A stretch of 64,000 nt of DNA from Arthrobacter psychrolactophilus (GCF_003219795.1 NZ_QJVC01000003.1:310001-374000), one strand, 5' to 3'. Counted from the first letter of the stretch, positions 15,447 to 24,825 are shown. Notes: a model not told the origin generated them from the sequence alone. Numbers and translations are program-made.

Positions 15447-17696
15447 TTAGGAGCGATCTGCGAAGATGCTACTCATTCGATCCCATGCGTCGGCCCTGAC
15501 AAATACAGGAATACGGTTGAGTGGGACTGGCACATTAACAGTTTGCTTCCCTGGGTGCGTTTCTCCGGTCCAACCGTCTATCCAAGCCCCATCGGGCAAG
15601 TACGTTGGCCATGACTGCGCTCCTTCTTCGGTGACTGGGGAAACGAGCAAGTCATCACCGAGCATCCATTGAAGTGGGTGATTCCAGACTTCCTGGTCAT
15701 CAGCATGCTCGAAGTACAAGGGGCGCATGAGTGGAGCCCCAGTCGCGATGGTCTTTCGCGCCTGTTCGGTTAAGTATGGGATGAGGCGCTCTCGGAGCTC
15801 GATGAGTTCCTTGAATACCGGAACCACCGTGTTTTCTCCACTGCGTTCTTGGATGTTCCACGGTGTTCGATCACGGGATGGTTGACGGTGATGGTTGAAC
15901 TCAGAGTGGTATTGCATGATCGGAACGAATACAGCTGCGGCTGCTGAACGCAGATAGAGTTCAGCTGTAGGTACGTCTCCAGAGAAGCCAGCAAAGTCCC
16001 AGCCCCAGTAGACGATGCCACTAGCTGCCGCTGACAGGCCGGCGAACATGGACCAGCGGAAGGCATCCCACGTGGAGTCCTCATCTCCCGCCCAAAAGGC
16101 TCCGTGCGCTTGAGATCCTGTAAATCCCGCTCGACTGAAGGTGACGGGGGCTTTACCGGCCGATTCAAGCAGATCACCATATGCTTTGGCGTACGCAACA
16201 GGGAACGTGTTGTTCCCCTCATCCCCTCGCATCCCGTTGAAGTACCGTAGATCTTCACCCCAGGCGTGTTCGCCACCGTCGGTCTTAAAACCGTCAATGC
16301 CGAGTTCTTCAACGAGATAGCGTCGTTTATCAGTCCACCAGCGTGCTGCTTCAGGATCAGTCAAGTCCGGCATCAGCCCGAGCGGGAACCACCACCCGCG
16401 ATTCCGATACGGACGCAGGGACCCATCAGGAGCTTCTTCTTGAATAAGATGGCCGTCTCGGATCGCAGCATCGGCATCATTGCGAGCTTGGCCTTGCGGG
16501 TGCGGGCGCATCTTCATGAGCGGAATCTGCCACAGCACTACACGGATGTCACGGGAATGGAGCTCATCGACCATGGCTTTAGGGTCTGGCCATGCACCGT
16601 CATCAGGGAACGTGAAGTCACCTAATTGTAGGGGGCTTCCATCTCGGCTTGGCTGGTACTTTGCATCGCGGAAAGCAGTGAATGTTGATTCATCGCTCCA
16701 GGCCTCAATGACTACAGAGCCGACCGGAATTCCAGTCTGCTTATGTAGTTCCATCTGCCGCATGACTTCGGCCTGGGTGTTCCATTCATTGCCACTGGCC
16801 CAGAGTTTGAATACCCAGTCAGGTAGTTCCTTAGGTTCACCGGCCACGGCGAGGAATGATCGAAGTACGTCTGTCGGTGTGCCGTCGAATATCTGCACCT
16901 CGAGATGGGCTGCGGCCTCCACAGTTTCAGGACCAATCTCAGCCTCGACAATCAATCGTTTTTCGTCCGAAGCGCCAATGTCATACCAGGTTCTCCGTGA
17001 GGTATTTACGTGGAAACCCCACCCTTCCCCGCCGACTACATGTGCGAAGGGCATCGGCATGTAGGTCTTCCTGTTGGCTCCTTGACTCTTATATTGCTCG
17101 AACACTACTGCATCTAATGTGCTTCCCCGGTGGTCGAGCGCATCGAAACGCTCGCCAAAACCAGTGACCCGTTCGGCCTCGCCAAGTTCCAAGGCAAACT
17201 GGATTCGTAGCGGCCGGATTCCGTCATGTAGAACTTTAACTGAATCCTGGATTAGGCGGTCATTGCCGGTAATTTTCAGGGCGCTCGGGGCAGGTTCCCA
17301 AGCCGCTGTACGGTATTCAAACCAGCGAGTCTGCTCGGGGGAACCTTCCGCACTCTGGCCAGTAAAGCGGTATTTGTACGTAGCGCCAGCCGTAGCTGGC
17401 TCTAGCGTTGTTTGCCATCCACTGGTTGCCCGGGCGAGTTTTGCCTGTGCTGACGCGAGGTGCCCTCCATCGACGATTTGTCCTCGGGACGCTGTAGGAA
17501 CTGGCTGAAGCGATACGGTCTTGCGATTGATTTCCCCGTTCACGGTTGTTTCATACTCGCAAACCACGTTCGTTAGTCCAGGAGAGGTTCGTACGCCTAG
17601 CGTGACGCAATCACCTGACTGCGGGCGTGTTGGGCTACGTTGATCGGTATCGGCGGAATAAGGGTGGCCAGAGCCGAATGGCTTGTGACGAATCAT
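15447..17696 (-). CDS. GH31 glycoside hydrolase, candidate 1,3-alpha-isomaltosidase
   Basis: 749 residues, a full-length GH31 enzyme: N-terminal beta domain (VTGFGERFDALDHRG), a TIM barrel with the nucleophile Asp near residue 473 in GIDGFKTDGGEHAW and the acid/base Asp near 537 in FWAGDEDSTWDAFRW, and C-terminal beta domains. There is no signal peptide, so it acts in the cytoplasm after uptake. It is the last gene of the operon, its ATG directly abutting the GH15 stop. In Kribbella flavida a GH31/GH15 pair next to a regulator and sugar transporter degrades cyclobis-(1-6)-alpha-nigerosyl, the GH31 enzyme cutting alpha-1,3 links to give isomaltose. The family and layout agree; the substrate here is inferred. 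Alpha-xylosidase or alpha-glucosidase activity is the alternative. Confidence 0.85.
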   Translation of the reverse strand: MIRHKPFGSGHPYSADTDQRSPTRPQSGDCVTLGVRTSPGLTNVVCEYETTVNGEINRKTVSLQPVPTASRGQIVDGGHLASAQAKLARATSGWQTTLEPATAGATYKYRFTGQSAEGSPEQTRWFEYRTAAWEPAPSALKITGNDRLIQDSVKVLHDGIRPLRIQFALELGEAERVTGFGERFDALDHRGSTLDAVVFEQYKSQGANRKTYMPMPFAHVVGGEGWGFHVNTSRRTWYDIGASDEKRLIVEAEIGPETVEAAAHLEVQIFDGTPTDVLRSFLAVAGEPKELPDWVFKLWASGNEWNTQAEVMRQMELHKQTGIPVGSVVIEAWSDESTFTAFRDAKYQPSRDGSPLQLGDFTFPDDGAWPDPKAMVDELHSRDIRVVLWQIPLMKMRPHPQGQARNDADAAIRDGHLIQEEAPDGSLRPYRNRGWWFPLGLMPDLTDPEAARWWTDKRRYLVEELGIDGFKTDGGEHAWGEDLRYFNGMRGDEGNNTFPVAYAKAYGDLLESAGKAPVTFSRAGFTGSQAHGAFWAGDEDSTWDAFRWSMFAGLSAAASGIVYWGWDFAGFSGDVPTAELYLRSAAAAVFVPIMQYHSEFNHHRQPSRDRTPWNIQERSGENTVVPVFKELIELRERLIPYLTEQARKTIATGAPLMRPLYFEHADDQEVWNHPLQWMLGDDLLVSPVTEEGAQSWPTYLPDGAWIDGWTGETHPGKQTVNVPVPLNRIPVFVRADAWDRMSSIFADRS

Positions 17697-18884
17697 CTAG
17701 TTATCTCTTTCAATGGTCTGCGGGAGGGAAACACCGTTGTTGTGGGTCGTTGAATGGCCAAGTGTTACGGCCAGCCGGATAAACATGGCGTGGCTCCAAA
17801 GGAGCGGGCTGGCCGAATGACCCCAGCGGTCGATCCAGGGCTGTAAATGTTGAGGGTCGAGTAGATGGTCCTCGACTTGCTCGGGTAATTCTTGCTCGCC
17901 ACGGACTGTAGAGGCTGCCCAGAACAAGAGCTCTTCCGCCCTTGATCGATTCCCAGCTGCTGCTTGGGCCAAGCCCATGAAGCAACTTAGCAGGGGCCAT
18001 TGCCCTCCACCGTAGTAGGTGTCATCGAGATACCGGTGGACGCCGTTATTGACGGTGAGTTGTTCATCGATAACATAAATGGTTGTCTTTCCGGTGCTCG
18101 CTAGCGGATCAATAAAATCCATCGGAGCCACTAGCGCAAGAAGGCTTGCGTCGACCGCATTTGTCCCCAGCCATTTGGTTAGGTGACCATTTTGCACGCC
18201 GTCAGTATCGATCCTATGGCGAATGGCCTCGACAACTCCGATGGCATGTGATTCATCGGATGGATCCAGAAGTTCCTTGCCGATGATGCTGGTCAGGCCG
18301 GAACCGACGCACCCCAAAGTACTCACGTGCACGTACTCGGCGTGTTCCTCCCACCAGTCATAGCAAGGACGTTCCCACGAGCAGGTCAGATAGTCGACGG
18401 TCAATGTGATTGCTTCACGCCAGCGCTCAAGTGAGCGTCCATGGCGGGCGTTGTGTTCTCCCAAAGCCCAAAGCCAGGTTCCATATCCGTCGAGCTGGAA
18501 GTCCCACCAGTCGGCGTCTCCATCCTTGCCGTCAAAGGTAAAGCGGGCCGGCAACATGTTCTCGCCTGCTGGTGGTCGGCCATCCAACGTTTCGGTGACG
18601 ATATGAAGGATTTGCTCACGTCGGGTGGTCAATACCTCAGCGCACCAGTCAAAGAACAGTTCAGCAGAGGCAATTTCCCCGGCTGCAGACATTGCGTCAG
18701 CGATGTACGCACCATCTCTGAACCAGCAGTAGCCTGTGTAAGCAGAAAAATCAGGTGATGCAGGGTAGGCCCCATTGACCTTTTGCTGATCTTTGATGAA
18801 GGCCACGCTGGCTGCGGAGAGCTTGTCTATGGAGTAACCATCTCTGCGATTTGTTGCCGAATGAAGGGCAGACTTTTGAGTCAT
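17697..18884 (-). CDS. GH15 glycoside hydrolase, candidate isomaltose glucohydrolase
   Basis: 395 residues with the GH15 (alpha/alpha)6 barrel signatures: TGYCWFRDGAYIADAM near residue 55, DFQLDGYGTWLWAL near 130, the general-acid region CYDWWEEH with Glu179/Glu180, and the general-base region QELPEQVED with Glu335. It lacks a signal peptide and the starch-binding domain of fungal glucoamylases, consistent with an intracellular enzyme for short oligosaccharides. The neighbouring GH31 gene points to isomaltose as substrate, by comparison with the K. flavida pair. A stem-loop separates it from the binding-protein gene upstream. Confidence 0.85.
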   Translation of the reverse strand: MTQKSALHSATNRRDGYSIDKLSAASVAFIKDQQKVNGAYPASPDFSAYTGYCWFRDGAYIADAMSAAGEIASAELFFDWCAEVLTTRREQILHIVTETLDGRPPAGENMLPARFTFDGKDGDADWWDFQLDGYGTWLWALGEHNARHGRSLERWREAITLTVDYLTCSWERPCYDWWEEHAEYVHVSTLGCVGSGLTSIIGKELLDPSDESHAIGVVEAIRHRIDTDGVQNGHLTKWLGTNAVDASLLALVAPMDFIDPLASTGKTTIYVIDEQLTVNNGVHRYLDDTYYGGGQWPLLSCFMGLAQAAAGNRSRAEELLFWAASTVRGEQELPEQVEDHLLDPQHLQPWIDRWGHSASPLLWSHAMFIRLAVTLGHSTTHNNGVSLPQTIERDN

Positions 18885-18902
18885 TTATTTCACTTTCATG
18901 AA

Positions 18903-18930
18903 GTGGGCTTGCCGGATCGGCATCGCCCAC
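18903..18930. terminator. Intercistronic hairpin between the binding-protein and GH15 genes
   Basis: GTGGGC (18903-18908) pairs with GCCCAC (18925-18930), and GCCG (18911-18914) with CGGC (18918-18921), forming a two-part stem. No T run follows. Such hairpins behind solute-binding-protein genes often stabilise the upstream mRNA so that the binding protein is made in excess; that role is inferred. Confidence 0.5.
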
Positions 18931-18960
18931 GGTGCGCCTGTTAGTCAGGACGGTTGCTGG

Positions 18961-20211
18961 TTAGTTCAAGAGGGTGTTGATCTGACTTTCAGCGTCTTTC
19001 AAAGCATCTGCGGCGCTAGAGCGTTTAGCTTCGATTTCTCCAAGTGCGTTAGTGATAATGTCTGCCATTTGCTGCTGGTTAGCACCGATGACCGGGGGAT
19101 TAACAACGTCTATAAGAGCATCAAATACTGCTTGGCGGTTGTCAGGTTTGCCTTGAGTAAGGTACTGCTGCAGTACGGTTTCATCTGATGTAGGGGGCAG
19201 CTCCCACCCACTAGTAATACGTGTCTGGGCCATGATTTCAGAGGAGGTCATGTATTCGGCCCACTTTTGGGCAGCTTCTTTGTTCTTGGAGCTGGAGGAA
19301 ACACCGATGGCATTGGAGAATACGGCGCTGGCCTTTTGGGTATCCCCGGGTTCAACGGCAATGTCCCAGTTGGCAGTGGTCTCGGCAAAGCTGCTGACAA
19401 TCCAGGTGCCGCTGTGGAGCATGCCAAGCTTTCCATCTTTGAACAGCTGAGTATCGAAGTCAGCAGTTCCTGCGCCTTGCGCAGTCGTAGGCATTGTCGT
19501 CCCGCTCTTGTCTGCCAACCATTGAGCTGCACGAATCCCAGCAGGGGAATTGAACGCTACAGACTTGCCGTCATCGTTAAGGAACTTCCCGCCCGTCTGG
19601 GCAAGAACTTTGTAAAACTCGTAGAACGACATATTTTGGAAGTCTCCAAAAACACCGGACGAGGCATTTGTGATCTTTTTGGCAGCAGCCGTTTCATCTG
19701 CCCAAGTCCAGTCCGAGGACGGATAATCAACTCCTGCGGCGTCGAATAGGTCCTTGTTGTAGTACAGGACGACGTCGGAGAAGGAACTCGGCAGTGCATA
19801 CTGCTTACCGTCTGACTGGTAGGACTCGAGCAGTGACTGCTTATATTTGGAGCCTTCCACTCCGTCTAACGGTGCGAGGACTCCGTCAGCGACGAAGGCA
19901 CTCAGGTTTGCGTACTCAATATCGAAAGTATCGGCCTGCGTACCTGCGGCCAGATCTGTCTGGAGAGCCGTGGCGTAATCGGAGTAGGGAAGCGTGCTTA
20001 CCTCTACCGTAATGTTTGGGTTCGCCTTTTCGAAGGACTGAACAATGGCGTCTAGGTTCTTTTCGTTACCACCGTTTGAAATGAAGTTTGAGTATTTCAC
20101 TGTAACTTTCTCATTTCCTGAGGAGTCAGTCGGCGTTGTCGAGCCACAACCGGTCATAGCTAGGACTGCTGCCAGTGCAACGCCCAATACTGCGAGGGAT
20201 TTCTTCTTCAT
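18961..20211 (-). CDS. Sugar ABC transporter substrate-binding lipoprotein (CUT1)
   Basis: 416 residues when started at the ATG at 20211, which has GGAG seven bases upstream; a longer open frame would run into the permease gene. The N-terminus MKKKSLAVLGVALAAVLAMT, followed by GC, is a lipoprotein signal with the lipidated cysteine at about residue 22, then a Ser/Thr linker and a type 1 extracellular binding-protein fold (KVTVKYSNFISNGGNEKNLD, later GIRAAQWLADKSG). It would capture an alpha-glucooligosaccharide or cyclic tetrasaccharide at the cell surface and deliver it to the two permeases encoded just upstream. Confidence 0.9.
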   Translation of the reverse strand: MKKKSLAVLGVALAAVLAMTGCGSTTPTDSSGNEKVTVKYSNFISNGGNEKNLDAIVQSFEKANPNITVEVSTLPYSDYATALQTDLAAGTQADTFDIEYANLSAFVADGVLAPLDGVEGSKYKQSLLESYQSDGKQYALPSSFSDVVLYYNKDLFDAAGVDYPSSDWTWADETAAAKKITNASSGVFGDFQNMSFYEFYKVLAQTGGKFLNDDGKSVAFNSPAGIRAAQWLADKSGTTMPTTAQGAGTADFDTQLFKDGKLGMLHSGTWIVSSFAETTANWDIAVEPGDTQKASAVFSNAIGVSSSSKNKEAAQKWAEYMTSSEIMAQTRITSGWELPPTSDETVLQQYLTQGKPDNRQAVFDALIDVVNPPVIGANQQQMADIITNALGEIEAKRSSAADALKDAESQINTLLN

Positions 20212-20261
20212 GAGTATCTCCATTGATATATGTGAATCGGGGCGGTCTTGCCGGGGTATGG

Positions 20262-21077
20262 CTACTTCAGTCCGGTACCTGCGACGCCTTGAATGATGTA
20301 TTTCTGGGTAAAGATGTACAGCGCCAACATGGGCAAAATACTGATAACCGAACCGGCCATGACAACGTCCCACTGAGTTGTGAACTGTCCCTGGAGTCCA
20401 GCTAGAGCAACGGGCAATGTTTTCATTTCTGGTGTGCGCAAGATGATAAGCGGCCAAAGGAAGCTATTCCAGCTGTTCAGGAACGAGAAAACTGTTAGTG
20501 TCGCCAACGCTGGTCGGACCAAAGGCAAAACGATGAGTCCGAAGATTCTGAAGTGACCCGCACCGTCCAATGTGGCAGCTTGGTCTAGTTCCGTTGGCAC
20601 AGAATTCATCGCTTGTCGCAAAAGGAAGACTCCAAATGCGCTGGCAATACTAGGGAGCAGAACACCAAGGTAGCTGTCGATAAGTCCCAAGGTCTTCATC
20701 TCCACGAATAGAGGCACGACGAGTACCTGCATAGGCAGCATCATTGTGGCCAGATAGACCGCGAAGACGACATTGCGGCCACGGAAGGGCATCCGGGAGA
20801 AAACGTATGCCGCCAAGGAACTAGTGATTAGTTGGAACCCTGTGGTCAGGACAGCTAGTCCCAAACTGTTCAGGACAATCTTCCCGAAAGGAAGCCGGTC
20901 AAAGAGCTGCACATAGGCGGACAAGGATGGGTTGTCAGGTATGAGTTGGGGTGTTGACGACAACCCAGCTCCGGGACTGATGGAGGTGATGAACGCCCAT
21001 AGGAAGGGGAAAACCATCACCAGCGCTCCAAGAATGACGATGATATTGAGTACGATCAAATTGCGGTTTTTACGCAT
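20262..21077 (-). CDS. Sugar ABC transporter permease, MalG type
   Basis: 271 residues with six predicted membrane helices. The cytoplasmic EAA loop is visible as LDQAATLDGAGHFRIFGLIV followed by LPLVRP. The gene overlaps the MalF-type permease gene by 8 bp, and a 50-bp gap separates it from the binding-protein gene. It forms the channel with the other permease. No ATPase gene is in the operon; actinobacterial CUT1 importers commonly share one ATPase (MsiK) encoded elsewhere. Confidence 0.9.
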   Translation of the reverse strand: MRKNRNLIVLNIIVILGALVMVFPFLWAFITSISPGAGLSSTPQLIPDNPSLSAYVQLFDRLPFGKIVLNSLGLAVLTTGFQLITSSLAAYVFSRMPFRGRNVVFAVYLATMMLPMQVLVVPLFVEMKTLGLIDSYLGVLLPSIASAFGVFLLRQAMNSVPTELDQAATLDGAGHFRIFGLIVLPLVRPALATLTVFSFLNSWNSFLWPLIILRTPEMKTLPVALAGLQGQFTTQWDVVMAGSVISILPMLALYIFTQKYIIQGVAGTGLK

Positions 21078-22023
21078 AGTTCACCCATTTCTTTTGACCG
21101 CGTACCTGGATCAGGGTGATGACCAAGATGAAGAGGAACAAGAGCCAAGAGAGCGCTGAGGCTTCTCCTGCTTTCCCGTAGCGGAAGGTCAAATCGTAGA
21201 TTTGCTGGACAACGACTTGAGAGGAATTGTTCGGCCCTCCCCCAGTCATGGCATATACCTGATCGAAAACTTGGAATCCGTTGATCAGTGATAGAACGAT
21301 TACAAAGAACGTGGAGGGTGAGAGCATCGGGAGAGTTATGTTGAACAGCCGCCTCCACCAGCCAGCGCCGTCGACGGTGGCCGCTTCGTGGAGTTCCTCG
21401 GGAACAGCTTGAAGGCCTGCCAGCAGAATCACCATGATAAAGCCGATGTCTTTCCACGCTGAGGCGAGAATAATAGCCGGCATGGACCATGACGGATCTG
21501 TCCACCAGCCGGGCCCTGCGATTCCGATCAGCCCCAGCAGCCAATTCACGACTCCTGTGCTGGGGTTGAGTAGCCAGCGCCATACCAAGGCAACAACAAT
21601 CCAGCTCGACACTACTGGTAGAAAATAGAGACCTCGCAGGAGGTTACGGGCTTTGATGCGGCTGTTTAGAGCCAATGCGATACTCAGACCACCGATGTAC
21701 ACCAAAGGCAAATATCCAACGATGTAGTAAATGGTGTGAAGGAACGCGCTCTGAGTCATGGGATCTGAAATAAGCTTGGCATAGTTATCCAGGCCGACCC
21801 ATTTCATGGAGCCCACCAAATTCCATTGATGGAGACTGACCCAAAAAGCGGAAAACATCGGAATGATAGTGAAGCACAACAGTGGAAGAGCGCTCGGGAG
21901 AAGAAATAGCGCCACAATCAACGAATACCGCAGACGTGGCGAGAATTTCTTCGAAGCCCCAGCCTTAGAGACTCGAGGCAGCACTCTGGGAGGGTTAGAT
22001 TTGGAATCTTGGAGCGTCGTCAT
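21070..22023 (-). CDS. Sugar ABC transporter permease, MalF type
   Basis: 317 residues with six to seven membrane helices after a basic N-terminus. The EAA loop reads ELHEAATVDGAGWWRRLFNI followed by TLPMLSP. Its start overlaps the stop of the ROK regulator gene by four bases, so regulator and transporter are translated from one message. It pairs with the MalG-type permease. Confidence 0.9.
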   Translation of the reverse strand: MTTLQDSKSNPPRVLPRVSKAGASKKFSPRLRYSLIVALFLLPSALPLLCFTIIPMFSAFWVSLHQWNLVGSMKWVGLDNYAKLISDPMTQSAFLHTIYYIVGYLPLVYIGGLSIALALNSRIKARNLLRGLYFLPVVSSWIVVALVWRWLLNPSTGVVNWLLGLIGIAGPGWWTDPSWSMPAIILASAWKDIGFIMVILLAGLQAVPEELHEAATVDGAGWWRRLFNITLPMLSPSTFFVIVLSLINGFQVFDQVYAMTGGGPNNSSQVVVQQIYDLTFRYGKAGEASALSWLLFLFILVITLIQVRGQKKWVNYA

Positions 22024-23234
22024 GAGCTCACCTTTTTTACAGTGGGTGAGGTGAGCCGAGCACGAACTCGACGTCCCTGCTCCCCTGAGCTTTCATCGCT
22101 ATAGAACGGAGCCGAAGCTACTAGCGCGGCTGCGCCTCTGGCCCAATCCTCGTCGTCCCACGAATTCACAACTACCGGAATACTTCTGCGATCGGAAGTC
22201 AGCGAAGCCCGGAACGATTGCTCAAACCCTGATTTCCAATGCTTCCATGCTTTGGTTCCTTCACCGCTGATAATGACAATCTCAGGATCAAGTACTTGCA
22301 CCAGTCCTGCAACAGTCCGCCCCAAAGGCTGACCAGCGCCAAGAAAGAGGGTTTGCGCTTGGACATCGTCGTTGTCTGCTTGTGTCTGCAATTCTGCGAT
22401 GGATTCCACCGCGGTGATGATTCCTAGCCGACGCGCGTCAGCAACGAGTGACTTCTCGCCGATGACCGCCTCAATGCAGCCGTAATTCCCACAGGTACAG
22501 GCCGGACCATCTACCACCGCGACGATATGCCCAATTTCACCGGCACCGCCTCGCCCACCACGGACAACACCACCACCAGTGACAAAGCCAGCGCCTACAC
22601 CTTCACCAATAGTGACCACAAGAAAATCTGCATGGTCGTGCCCAGGACCGTAGAGTCGCTCAGCCACAGCCAAAGCGTTCACATTGTTTTCAACCAGAAC
22701 AGGAGTTCCTAGCTCACGGCTCAGCGAAGCACCCAATGGAATCTGATGCCAGCCCAGAAGTGCCGATTCCACGACTCCGCTGCCTTGCGTATCTACGGAA
22801 CCGGGAACTCCGACACCGACCCCCAAAATCGTTGCTTGTCCGTTGGCATCTTTGAAAGAACGCACCAAATCAACCAAATCGGTAAGGAAGGTAACGGACG
22901 AAGCATCAAATATGAGGCTCTCGGACCGTGTAACTTTTCCGTCCAGCTCAGTTTCAACCAAAGCCACATGATCCTTGGAAATCTTCATTCCAATGACCTT
23001 GCCAGCCGAGGCAACCAACCCGAGCATCCTTGCGGGCCTCCCTCCACTCGAGGGAGACATAGCAAGCTCCTTTATAAGACCATCCGAAATCAGGTCTTTT
23101 ACTAGCTGAGTCATCAATGCCGGCGAAACTCCCAGTGCCCGGGCAAGATCCGCCCTAGATGCCGCACCAGCACTGCCCAGAAAAGCTAGAATCGCCGATC
23201 GGTTCACGTCACCATTACCGCTTGGCCGCAACAT
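22020..23234 (-). CDS. ROK-family transcriptional regulator of the sugar operon
   Basis: 404 residues. An N-terminal winged helix-turn-helix (SRADLARALGVSPALMTQLV, about residues 25-50) is followed by a ROK sugar-kinase-like domain with VLVENNVNALAVAERLYG and the zinc motif GEIGHIVAVVDGPACTCGNY-GCIE. Zinc cysteines and histidine are present; such regulators usually bind a sugar and leave the operator. It is the first gene of the operon, so it probably represses itself and the transport and hydrolase genes. An AAAGGAGT ribosome site precedes its start and a dyad operator lies just upstream. Confidence 0.88.
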   Translation of the reverse strand: MLRPSGNGDVNRSAILAFLGSAGAASRADLARALGVSPALMTQLVKDLISDGLIKELAMSPSSGGRPARMLGLVASAGKVIGMKISKDHVALVETELDGKVTRSESLIFDASSVTFLTDLVDLVRSFKDANGQATILGVGVGVPGSVDTQGSGVVESALLGWHQIPLGASLSRELGTPVLVENNVNALAVAERLYGPGHDHADFLVVTIGEGVGAGFVTGGGVVRGGRGGAGEIGHIVAVVDGPACTCGNYGCIEAVIGEKSLVADARRLGIITAVESIAELQTQADNDDVQAQTLFLGAGQPLGRTVAGLVQVLDPEIVIISGEGTKAWKHWKSGFEQSFRASLTSDRRSIPVVVNSWDDEDWARGAAALVASAPFYSDESSGEQGRRVRARLTSPTVKKVSS

Positions 23235-23247
23235 ACAAACTCCTTTG

Positions 23248-23259
23248 TTTAGAACTAAA
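23248..23259. promoter_or_regulatory. Candidate ROK operator in the sugar operon leader
   Basis: TTTAG-AA-CTAAA is a dyad next to the ribosome site of the ROK gene, in an AT-rich stretch (AAATAAAGTTTATAAC) that also has -10-like sequence on the minus strand. AT-rich dyads at this place are typical of ROK repressors. Position and symmetry are the only evidence. Confidence 0.4.
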
Positions 23260-23939
23260 TAAAGTTTATAACTATGTTTCGAGGCGCGTCAAGAGACGGA
23301 TGTTCTCAATGTCATATTAGGGGCACGGATGCCACACAATACTCTTAGATCTCTCCTCAGGCCGGAGTCAATGTGAACCGTCTCGGGTTTGTTGCCGCTA
23401 TTTCTTCAGAAAATTAGCGCTTGTGTACATCCAGTGTCCGGCCGAGGCGCCAGCCAATACCGCAGCAGAACAGACTGAACGGAACCACGGTGGTCCCATA
23501 GTAAACACGACTACATGCCAGCGCTACGGTCCGCTAATCTCCAAAACGAAACATCCCTATTCCTCACCTAGAGGAAATCTAACCGATGAGACACAGGGTA
23601 TTGAGGTCGTAATTCCCGGCAATTCCTTGCCGCGGGTATCCGCACCACCAGAGGGAACTCGATCCTCATCCAGCTGATTCACCTGCAGCTTCTGACACCA
23701 GAAGGCGCCTCATCAACGACAGCTATTGAGCCGCAAGGCGACGCAATGACAACGAACGAGAAGATGCTGGCTGATTCTTCCTCGCCAACAAGACTGGATT
23801 TTCCCGGCCTTATCGGGATCCGCCACGCCCCAGGCGTCAGCCAAAATAGGGTGATATCAGGGGCAACCCCCGTCCAGAAAAAGAGAAACTGGGATTCAAT
23901 CCGGTAGGTTTGCGGCAAGTTTCCGGTAGTTAGGTTGAA
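23260..23939. other. Gene-free stretch between the sugar operon and attachment-like repeat B
   Basis: About 680 bases. The first 40 form the operon promoter region. After that no open frame with a ribosome site or recognisable domain was found; the short frames present look random. The 17-bp word shared with 15219-15235 lies at 23895-23911. Confidence 0.45.
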
Positions 23940-23961
23940 AATGGCCCCTTTCGGGGCCATT
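23940..23961. terminator. GC-rich hairpin at the edge of repeat B
   Basis: AATGGCCCC and GGGGCCATT form a perfect 9-bp stem with a four-base loop TTTC. The same half-hairpins flank the IS element at 13577-13589 and 15032-15044. In integrative elements such a hairpin often ends the integrase gene next to the attachment site. Confidence 0.7.
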
Positions 23962-24032
23962 CCTACAACCAAAATCCCTGTAAATCCGGGCTTTCTGGGC
24001 CCCCTATCGGATTCGAACCGATGACCCCCGCT
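23949..24032. repeat. 84-bp direct repeat, copy B: tRNA 3'-end attachment-site remnant
   Basis: Second copy of the repeat at 15032-15115. On the minus strand it gives the T arm ATCGG-TTCGAAT-CCGAT and acceptor strand AGGGGGC of a tRNA 3' end. No matching 5' acceptor strand (GCCCCCT) or D arm is found to the right, so this is not a complete tRNA gene. With copy A it brackets the 8.9-kb segment that holds the sugar operon. No integrase remnant was found on its left side. Confidence 0.65.
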
Positions 24033-24241
24033 GTCATGCCAAGGGTCGGTTTCTGGCTGCCGATAGGCTCTTTTGACCTGTTTCTGCATGGTGTGACTGC
24101 AACAATGCAAGATACTAAATAGTGGCTGTTCTATCTTCAAAAGTATGAGTTTTGTATGACGTGGTGGGAACTCTCACCCGACGGCTACTCGACCGGAAGC
24201 AAAGCCTGTCAGCCCGAATACTGCGCACTATCATTCTACTC

Positions 24242-24825
24242 TCACTTGCCGCGCGGGAATTGTGGGAGAAACCGAGCTCCACGCTTTTCACCGGGCTGGT
24301 CTTCAGCGCTGGCTTCCGCTGGTCTTCTAGGCTCCAGTCCGTTCTCGCTCATGTACTGAAGCGCACGTTTAACTATTATGCGCTTCTTTGCGAGTTGCCT
24401 TACGGTCAAGGCTTTCGGGTCGGAGATTTCATCTAGGCGTTTATGGAGTCGGTTGACCCTCATCTCGACGTCTACTAGAAAGTGCCATACCGCTGGATCG
24501 TTGCCGATATTTTGGGCTTTCCGCAGCATTTCTGCTTCTAGCTGTAGGGAAATGACTCCTTCAAATTCTGCGGCACTTGTCTCGGCGCCGGAAAGTCCTG
24601 TCGCTATGGTTCCTCCCCAGAACCGACCAGTAGGCCTCCTCCGCCTACCAAAGCCCCTGCAGTAGTGAGGCCACCAATCATGCCGCCGGGGCCAAAGCTG
24701 GCTAGCGCGCTGGTAACAATAGCTGCGCCTGCAAGACCGGGGGCTGCTGCTAGTGCAAGCCCTCCCGTGCCCACGATCAGCGCGGCTGTACCGGCCAATA
24801 CCGCGCCTAATTTAGCCCACTGCAA
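24242..24825 (-). pseudogene. Small membrane protein, frameshifted remnant
   Basis: From 24825 the first frame encodes two glycine/alanine-rich membrane helices (GAVLAGTAALIVGTGGLALA and ALASFGPGGMIGGLTTAGAL) and stops at 24604. A one- or two-base shift in the GGGG run near 24615 continues as TIATGLSGAETSAAEFEGVI and then a helical domain (NDPAVWHFLVDVEMRVNRLH, RQLAKKRIIVKRALQYMSEN). The two parts read as one broken gene whose N-terminal part is probably lost too. The family was not identified. Confidence 0.5.

Noticed and set aside
23985-24060. Complete tRNA gene on the minus strand
   Set aside because: The T arm and acceptor 3' strand are present, but no matching 5' acceptor strand or D arm is found, and the expected anticodon loop is not convincing.
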